Part shown: positions 56,903 to 64,000 of the stretch, in pieces
Numbering within the stretch: the stretch's first letter is position 1
Layout of the letters: each line of letters opens with the position of its first letter
Assembly: GCF_026745355.1 (NCBI RefSeq)
Contig: NC_079205.1
Span: forward strand, 60,812,593-60,876,592
Source of the DNA: Beta vulgaris subsp. vulgaris
Lineage: Eukaryota > Streptophyta > Magnoliopsida > Caryophyllales > Amaranthaceae
DNA length: 64,000 nt
Reading direction: 5' to 3'
Program-made: the position numbers and the translations under genes
Notes under the pieces: generated by a model
Told to the model about the DNA's origin: nothing
Database searches by the model: none
What the model saw: only the letters and a program-made list of their open reading frames with translations

Positions 56903-58584
56903 TATTATAATTTCCGTGTGAAATTTTAGGTTTTAAAACTGTTGAAAGAAGATCCTTGAGTTTTCTTGTGTGTATATTGTGAAGATGTTTAGATGACTGA
57001 ATTATGCGCAGTACATGTCAACTGTTAAACATGGCTAACCAAAATTTATTTGAGCTCTTGGTTGATTTGATACCAAAGAGAAAGAGAGAAGAGAATAGTG
57101 AAAAAAAAGATCAAGGACCACTTCAAAATTAATCAAGTTGGTCAAGGGTAACTCGGGAGTTCTTCATAATGTTTAATGTTGAATAGGTAGGTCCTTGGCT
57201 ATTGGACTACTAGGCTATTAACCTGTAGAGCAAGACCAACTCAAAAGTCAAAATGTAGAACGGACATTAGACTTAGACCAATTTCAAGCTAAATAAAATC
57301 CCCTTTTTATATATGTCAACATACGCTACCAATAGCTTTGTAGCATCACTATGTTTTTTTTTTCGAGGCAATTTCGTATTTTCGCGATTATAACATCTCA
57401 GTATCCCTACATATTAACATGATATTATAGTTCTCTCTATCCTATTATATATAGTGATTGTTTCTTTCTGTAAGGCCGGTAAGACGTGCCTTTGACCATT
57501 AATATTTTCAATTTTGTAGTAACAGAAATTGTAAATAGTTGATATTATCAAAGTACACGTTGAAAACAATTTAAGTATATATATATATATATATAATGAG
57601 CAAAAAACATAAAATGAACAAAAATTTGTAAAAAGAACAAAAGTTTATAAAGTGAGCAAAAGTTTCTTAAAATGAACAAAAACAAATGAGTAAAAAACAT
57701 AAAATGAGCAAAAATATACAAAATAAGAAAAAAGGCCAGTTTTGAATTCTACTAACCTTAAGTCGAAAATTTTATTGGTACCAATATCTTGGAAAAAATT
57801 GGTATTGGTACTAGGAAGGGTTAAACTAGTACAAAAAGTTAATCTTGCATGCATATAAAACTCTAGGCCTATAGATAAATGACACGTGTTAAAATTTATC
57901 TATTAAATCGTTTATCAACATATTAGGACCATTGTGAGAAATAGTGGAATTATTTTGAGATTAATTGAAGATGAGACTGTTTTAAGCAGCTATCAATTTT
58001 TCTGTTATGTGATTCTAATGATAATAGTTTTAATTTTTTTATTTAGATAGAATTTTTTTGGGACCCCTTTCGAAAACTCGTGGTAAAATGAATTTCCCCT
58101 AGGTTGCCCTTATATAAAGTCACTCACCTAGATTGAAATTTTGGTTTCACCCAGATTTAAACTTTGGTCTCCCATGTAAAAGATAGGAAGTCATACCATT
58201 AAACTCAAGAGTCTTTGATTATTTAAATAAATTTGATAAAAGATTTTACTAAACTATAACATCTCACGAATCAACCTGACTCGAGTATAAAATGATGAAA
58301 TTTCGTCTCTTATAATTACCCGGAGTGGAAATTGAACCTCTAACCTCGACTCACAAGTCATAATAAGAAAGATGCCTACAAGGCTCCAACCAACCAACCA
58401 ACCAACCAAAATATGGAGGTGGCAAATTTGAGCGTGGGAAAAACAGTTGACTCTCCCTAAAAATAAAGCGGACACTTCCATACCGTTTCATCACTCGTAG
58501 AAAAATACATCTACTACTGTACTACTCCCTGTCAAACTGTCATATGCCAAGAAACTCGCCATTTCTTCACCACCAAAAACAAAA
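56903..58584. other. Spacer upstream of PYRR with simple repeats
   Basis: A (TA)n microsatellite lies at about 57577-57597, followed by AAAATGAGCAAAA-type repeats (57595-57720). Two weak tRNA-like motifs on the minus strand (near 58190 and 58330) could be old SINE heads, and a (CCAA)n stretch lies at 58388-58408. No gene seen. Confidence 0.4.
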
Positions 58585-61500
58585 ATGGCGGCCTTCATTA
58601 CTAGAGCTTGCATTCTCCCAACAATGTCGATCGCTAACCCTAACCCTAAGTATTCGCGTTCACACGCAGTTGACGCGTACTACATTAAACGCGCCGTCGA
58701 ATTGGCCGACAAATCCGCCGGATTTTCATCGCCTCACCCTAATTTCGGCTGCGTAATCGAAGCCGGAAGAGTCGTTGGAGAAGGTTATCTCTACGCTCAA
58801 GGAACTACTTCGGCGGAACTTCAGGCTGTTGAAGCTGCTGGTGTGTGGTGTCGAGGTGCTACTGCTTATCTTAATATGGAACCTGGTGATTGCCATGGTG
58901 AACATACTGCTGTTTCTGCTATTGTTCAGGTGATAGTTAAGTTTTGAATTCTCTCTCTTTTGATTGGTTTTTGTTTTCCTAGGGTTTTAATTTGGATGAA
59001 TTGATAATGTGATGATTTTTGTGTATGTGTGAATTGAAATGAGTAGGCAGGAGTCAAGAGAGTGGTGATCGGATTACGACATCCGTCGAAACATCTGAGA
59101 GGAAGCGCGATTCAAGCGTTTCGAAGCGAAGGAGTTCAAGTTGATGTGCTTGGTGAGGATTTGCAAAGCGATGTTGTCGAGGTCCTTTATATTTATCTTT
59201 GTTTCAATTTCATCTTTTATTTGAATGCATATGAATATGCTTGTGCTTTTATTTTGGATTGTATTAGCTGGTTGTGTTATCTTTGTTTTCTTCTTTGAAA
59301 TAAGGATATTAAGTTCTTGAGGTAATTTGACATTAGAGGATAATGATAACGGTAGATTAGGGGAGCTAGGCTTGGAGTAGTTTGATAAGTGTGAGATGAA
59401 CTGAGACGGAAGAACTTTGGCGTAATGTGAAGCTGAAATACATATCATTATAAGATGATTTCAATGAGCTTTAGAAGTTTGTAAAATCTTCAATGAAGGC
59501 ATATTGGTTTATGATGCCATTAGAAGATGATTTCAATGAGCTTTAGAAGTTTGTAAAATCTGCAATGAAGGCATATTGGTTTATGATGATTGTGCAGCGG
59601 GATTAGTCGTATGATGATGAGGATGGGGTTTGAAGGATTGCGAGGGGGTAGTAGGAGAGATGGCTCATTTGCCGCAAGGTCATGATTCTGTACAATATAT
59701 ATTAAAAGGTGTTTTCAAGTCCTTCTATTCAGTAATATCTAAAAACTGATTGGACTGAGTGTGTGTTAATAGTCTTGTGGTATACTTTCAAGTCCGAGGC
59801 ATCTAACAAATTTCTGAATCCTGCAGGAAGCTTTAAAATCTTGCCTTCTCGTGAATGCTCCTCTGGTTGTCAGGGCTGCTTCCCAGGTCCCATACTCAGT
59901 TCTCAAGTATGCAATGACCCTTGATGGTATAAATTACAGGTTTATTCTTATAGAATACTTTCTCGACAAACTCAGCTACGAGAATTATATGGATAATTTC
60001 TAAATGGTTAGTTGCTTCATAATATACCTGTTTACATGCTTTTATGTTGTCACTTCTCAGGGAAGATAGCTACTAATAGGGGGCATTCAGTATGGATAAG
60101 CAGCAATCTGTCGAGGCACAGGGTTCTTGAACTCAGGGGTCGAAGTGATGCTATTATTGTTGGAGGAAACACTGTACGAAACGATAGTATGGATCTGAGC
60201 TGTTAGTTGCATCACATGTGCTCAAGAGATTATCACGTATATGTTTAATAATTCTTTTTTTTTTCCGTGTTTTAAATATGTGGAATTAAGATCCTCGGTT
60301 AACTGCAAGGCAACAAGGTGGGCACTCACCCGTACGGATTGTTGTGTCACAGTCGCTGGATCTCCCTGAGATAGCACACCTTTGGGATACTTCCGAAGTG
60401 CACACCATTGTCGCAACACAGAAAGGTGCTAGAAGGAGCTTTCAGAAGTATCTTGCTTCCAAAGGTGTTGAAGTGGTTGAATTTGATATTTTAAATCCTA
60501 GAGATGTGATGGAGTACTTTTATGAGTGCGGTTATCTTTCGGTCCTCTGGGAGTGTGGTGGGACATTGGCTGCTTCCGCTATTTCTGCTGGTGTTATACA
60601 TAAAGTATGCTTGTGTTTTCTTCTTCCTCATTTTCGCTTTGCTTCTTTTTCCAAAGCTTATAGAAGTTCGTTAGGCATCTATCGGAGTTGCTGATTCTTA
60701 GCTAGTCTCTCTGCTTGATTTCTTTTGTGCTCATCTCAATATGTCTAGTACTCTAGTCAGATAGTTTAATTAAAAAGGGGCTTCTATAATTTCAATAACA
60801 ATTGAGTAAACTTTCAGTGGGCTAACTTGAGATTTGGAAAAATATCCCATTGTGATCTTATTTGATAAATGTGAGTGAAAATTAAGCTTGCTGAACACAA
60901 TGCGGATGCTCTTGACGGCAATTGCTGCAGGTCTTATATATTTTTTTGTGAATCCTTGGAAGTCCTTGGGCTTATAGGTGATCTTGGTTATAAGTTCTTG
61001 CTACCCCCTAGACCACTGAATAATAGCCTTGCATCTTTTGGTGAGCTGTGCCTGTTAGGGAGTTGTTTTTCGTGGCTGGCCTTTACTTACCAGTCAGTAG
61101 TCACTCCTGTTCCTCCCCCCAGCTTAGCTCCCTTCTGTTCTCTCTTATCCCTCTCAAGTCACAATGCTCACTGAAGTGCCGCCAAGGAGTTGGTTGTCAG
61201 CAGTAATGCAGTCCTAAAAATAGACTTCGACAGGCTATATAGTAAATCATTTCCGTTCTTCAGTGACCTGCTTCTCTTCCTCTCTTCACCATGAGAACTT
61301 TTTGTTCTCTCTTTAACTTAATTACAAGCGGCATGGGTTTCATGTAGTCACTTTACTTGTAAATATTTGGCACTCCGAGGCCTTGTAGGTGCTATTTCTG
61401 ATGGGGGCTTCTTACCTCTAATATTTATGTTTCCCTCTTTTTTTCTGTCTCATGACCATCCCCATTTGCATCTTTTGCCAAGCTGCTGGGGAACTTCATA

Positions 61501-63650
61501 GTGGCTGACATACACTTATGATACACCTACTCTCTCTCTTGACCTTTCTGCTGGTCTATCCTATCCCCCTCAAGCCCCAATGCTCACTGAAGTGCTGCTA
61601 AGTAGTCGCTCGTCAGCAGAGATGCTGCCTGCAATGTGGCCATGTGGGTACTGGGTAAGCAAAGGCCTTAACAAATCCTGGTGCCATCTCTGTTCAATCT
61701 TTTCATACCTCTCTCTCTCTCTTCATATATCCGTGTGTGCTTGAATGATCTTTCCTGTTCTAAAGATATATCGATTTATTTGGTGGTTGTAACTAGTAAG
61801 CACAGACTTGTTGTATGTGAGAGAAGGGGGGGTTAGAAGAAGATTTTGCTATCCGTTGGGGGTGGAAAGAGGACCTGTTAGGGTTTCTTTCTCTATCTGT
61901 TTTTTTGGATAAGGATTGGCTGATTGCCTGTTTTCATCATTATTATTATTATAGATGCCTAATGGGGTCTAACTTTTGTTATTTCAATTGAATTATTTTG
62001 CCAAACAGGTTCTACTGAGTGAAGGCATTTATATATTGATACTTGGTTAACTTGAAAAAAGGCAGTAATATAGACCTTGGACTGTGGACTATTCAGAGTA
62101 CACCATAACTAGAAATAGACTTAAACGAGGATGCCTCTCATAATCTGGAAACGTTGGGGTACCTCACTGAATAAGGTCAAACCTTAAGGCTTAAGATAAC
62201 TACATTGAAGTTTCTCTTTTTGCTAGATGTTAACACTAAATTATCTAGTTTCTGCAGTCGAGTAGTTTAGCCTATTAGCTTAGTTGATCAAAGTATGTGG
62301 GAGGTAATACTCAAGACCTTATTTTGAAACCTATATGCTTCATTGTCTGGCTTCGTCCAAAAGGTTATCTTATTACGCTGCTAAGATTCATTGTGCAGAT
62401 ATTCAACTGTTCTTCTCTAAGCTCATTTTTTTCATGGTAACAGGTGTATGCTTTTATTGCTCCAAAAATTATTGGTGGAAAGGGTGCCCCATCTCCTGTT
62501 GGTGAACTTGGCATGGTTGAGATGAATCAAGCTCTTAACTTACACGATGTCAGTTATGAGCAGGTTCGTTGTGATTCTACTTCTTGCTGCCTTTGATCCC
62601 TTGTTGTACTCACTCTGCTCCCGTTTGTTGCCCCAATTTCCTTTTTGGAATGTCCCCAAATATTGCACATACTAGAAATGACCATGGGACCACTTCTTTA
62701 CTCTCACATGCACTCTGTTTGGTCTCACCACTTTTCTCAATCATCAACTCCACCCAACCAAAAATTAGAAAGTAATCAAAGTTTGGTGGGGCAAACAAAT
62801 GGGGAAGGAGTAGTTAGCGGTTGATTTGACCGCAGGTGATGTTTTGCATTTCCTAATTGGGATCAGTTATGGTTGCCTTTCACTTCAAAGTTACTGTAGA
62901 TAAAGACATAAGTTGGTGATAGTGCATTTGGGGGTATGCCTTGACCTGAGGGAGATGCAGATGCACTGCTGAAGTTTGTGCTCAATCATAATACTTCATG
63001 TAACCCGTGTCAACATATTGTAACTGAATAGAAGCATAAAAAAGGACAAGGGATGTTAATAAGAAGACTCAGGACATTTGTTGTCTGTCTTAATCTGATC
63101 TGTCTGTTCAGGACTTGAGGTGCAGAAGTCACTAGTAATATCCTGATAGTGAAGCTTTTGTTTCCTGTAAAGGAAGGGCTGTTTGAAACTGAGCTCCATT
63201 TTCATTAATTCTCTGGAGAAAACATCATAATAGCATATACATCCTTTGAGTGTTGGTGCGGGAGCATATAGGATTTCTGATGCCACTAACTTGTAAGGTT
63301 TTTTAGTACAACTAAACTCTTAGTGCTAAATAGGTGTGCTTCCTAGGGTAATATCTTCATGCATGTTTCCTGATACAGAATTGTTTCTTGTATTTTCACC
63401 ACAGGTTGGACCGGACATGCTTGTTAGTGGATTTCTTCAGCCGATTCCTGATTTGACACCTAGCATTCCGTCTTTATCTGAAATATCGAAAATTGATCCA
63501 TCTATTAACCCTTATGAATCGACAATTATATCCTTCTACAAGACGTGGGATCCTTACGGTTCTTTCTCCAATTTCTCACCTCATCCTATACAGATGCCAG
63601 ATGAGGGTGGTGATTATTCAACCTGGACAAGTGTTGAGCATTATTACCAG
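58585..63650 (+). CDS. PYRR: PYRR, plastid riboflavin biosynthesis reductase (3' end outside window)
   Basis: Seven exons seen, joining in frame to 462 residues: 58585-58929, 59047-59181, 59827-59926, 60061-60186, 60291-60604, 62444-62563, 63405-63650. The gene runs off the right edge; Arabidopsis At3g47390 has about 600 residues. Residues 1-30 fit a transit peptide. A deaminase-like domain follows, with the zinc-binding HAE replaced by SAE and PC(x)nC by EPGDCHGEH, so it should be inactive. The reductase domain has KYAMTLDGKIA, VGGNTVRNDNPRLTA and ECGGTLAASA. A YbiA-like (COG3236) domain starts with ISFYKTWDPYGSFSNFSPHP and SVEHYYQ. The enzyme reduces the pyrimidine intermediate after GTP cyclohydrolase II in plastids; the C-terminal domain hydrolyses damaged intermediates. 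The donor after exon 2 (GTCCTT) is weak. Intact so far. Confidence 0.92.
59453..59590. repeat. 72-bp tandem duplication in PYRR intron 2
   Basis: The unit AGATGATTTCAATGAGCTTT starts at 59453 and again at 59525, and the two copies are nearly identical. Non-coding. Confidence 0.9.
61120..61730. repeat. Diverged direct repeat in PYRR intron 5
   Basis: The phrase AATGCTCACTGAAGTGC, followed by a GTCAGCAG-type segment, occurs at 61162 and at 61580, with related C/T-rich flanks. It appears to be a local duplication of about 100 bp or more in the 1.8-kb intron (60605-62443). Confidence 0.6.
62609..62810. mobile_element. Stowaway-like MITE in PYRR intron 6
   Basis: Ends CTCACTCTGCTCCCGTTTGT and (inverted) CTCCTTCCCCATTTGTTTGC, flanked by TA (62607-62608 and 62811-62812). 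About 200 bp, non-coding. Confidence 0.7.
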
Positions 63651-64000
63651 GTAATGTGCTTCGTCTTTCCAGAGAAAAGCATTCAGTCAGTCTGTTCTCC
63701 CATTCCTTTTTTTTTTATTCTATAGCCCTTTTCAATTTGTTCTAAAAGAAGTTGTGAATCATTACCTTCTCAAACACTTCAGATTTACTATTCTTACCTC
63801 GTTTTGGTGGATCTCTTTTTTTGGGGGGCAGGAGGGGATTTTAGAAATGACTTCAAGTGTGTATATATATCTTATGATAGCTATATTGGGGAAAAAATAA
63901 AACCGCTGAAATTTAACCAAGAGTAGCAATAGTAAATGTGAAGCACACTAAAAGGTTGTAATCTACATCTATTTTTGGAATTTTTTGAAAGGATTTAAGT
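63651..64000. other. PYRR intron 7, continuing past the window
   Basis: Begins with donor GTAATG after the exon ending YYQ. No later PYRR exon was recognised before the window end. Confidence 0.5.

Noticed and set aside
59074..59448. Minus-strand frame of 124 codons in PYRR
   Set aside because: It spans an exon and an intron of PYRR in antisense and has no recognisable domain.

Overview
This is plant nuclear DNA: AT-rich, with GT-AG introns, plastid-targeted proteins, a CLAVATA2 receptor, wall-associated-kinase-like genes, and intergenic space filled with miniature transposons and retroelement pieces. The protein set is that of a dicot. Some repeat styles (short AGACGGTCT-type motifs, tRNA-headed SINE remnants) remind me of Caryophyllales, but I cannot place it below eudicot with confidence. 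No bacterial operon, CRISPR array, rRNA gene or functional tRNA gene was seen.

Layout. 1-11 kb is repeat territory: one end of a CACTA-type element, a Stowaway MITE, two families of Tourist-like MITEs (one nested inside another element), and two Mutator-like elements with direct 9-10 bp target duplications. 11.3-13.5 kb is an intact, intronless CLAVATA2 gene (+). 15.2-17.8 kb is the ten-exon TGD3 gene (-), the ATPase of the chloroplast lipid importer. CLV2 and TGD3 are also close neighbours in Arabidopsis, so this looks like old microsynteny. 18.9-20.8 kb holds another Tourist-like MITE and a Mutator-like element carrying 64-bp tandem repeats and a 37-codon membrane-protein-like ORF. 21.9-27.7 kb is a seven-exon chloroplast FMN hydrolase gene (+).

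29.4-36.6 kb is a tandem cluster of WAK-like receptor kinases in which every copy carries a lesion: a frameshift plus apparent start loss, a gutted fragment, and a nonsense codon in a frame-neutral exon. A fourth copy with four lesions is at 52.9-56.6 kb. Between them lie two closely related, intronless Nodulin-like MFS transporter genes in head-to-head orientation (38.6-40.4 kb - and 46.1-47.9 kb +), separated by 5.7 kb of repeats, and an intronless ATP23/KUB3 mitochondrial metallopeptidase gene (51.5-52.0 kb). 58.6 kb to beyond the window end is PYRR, the plastid riboflavin-pathway reductase with a dead deaminase domain and a C-terminal YbiA-like domain, cut off at the right edge.

Functional themes are plastid lipid import (TGD3), plastid flavin metabolism (FMN hydrolase and PYRR, 31 kb apart), meristem/peptide signalling (CLV2) and surface receptor kinases in decay. 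I did not find a convincing undescribed system. The most interesting items are the decaying WAK cluster, the small-ORF-carrying Mutator element, and the CLV2-TGD3 linkage.
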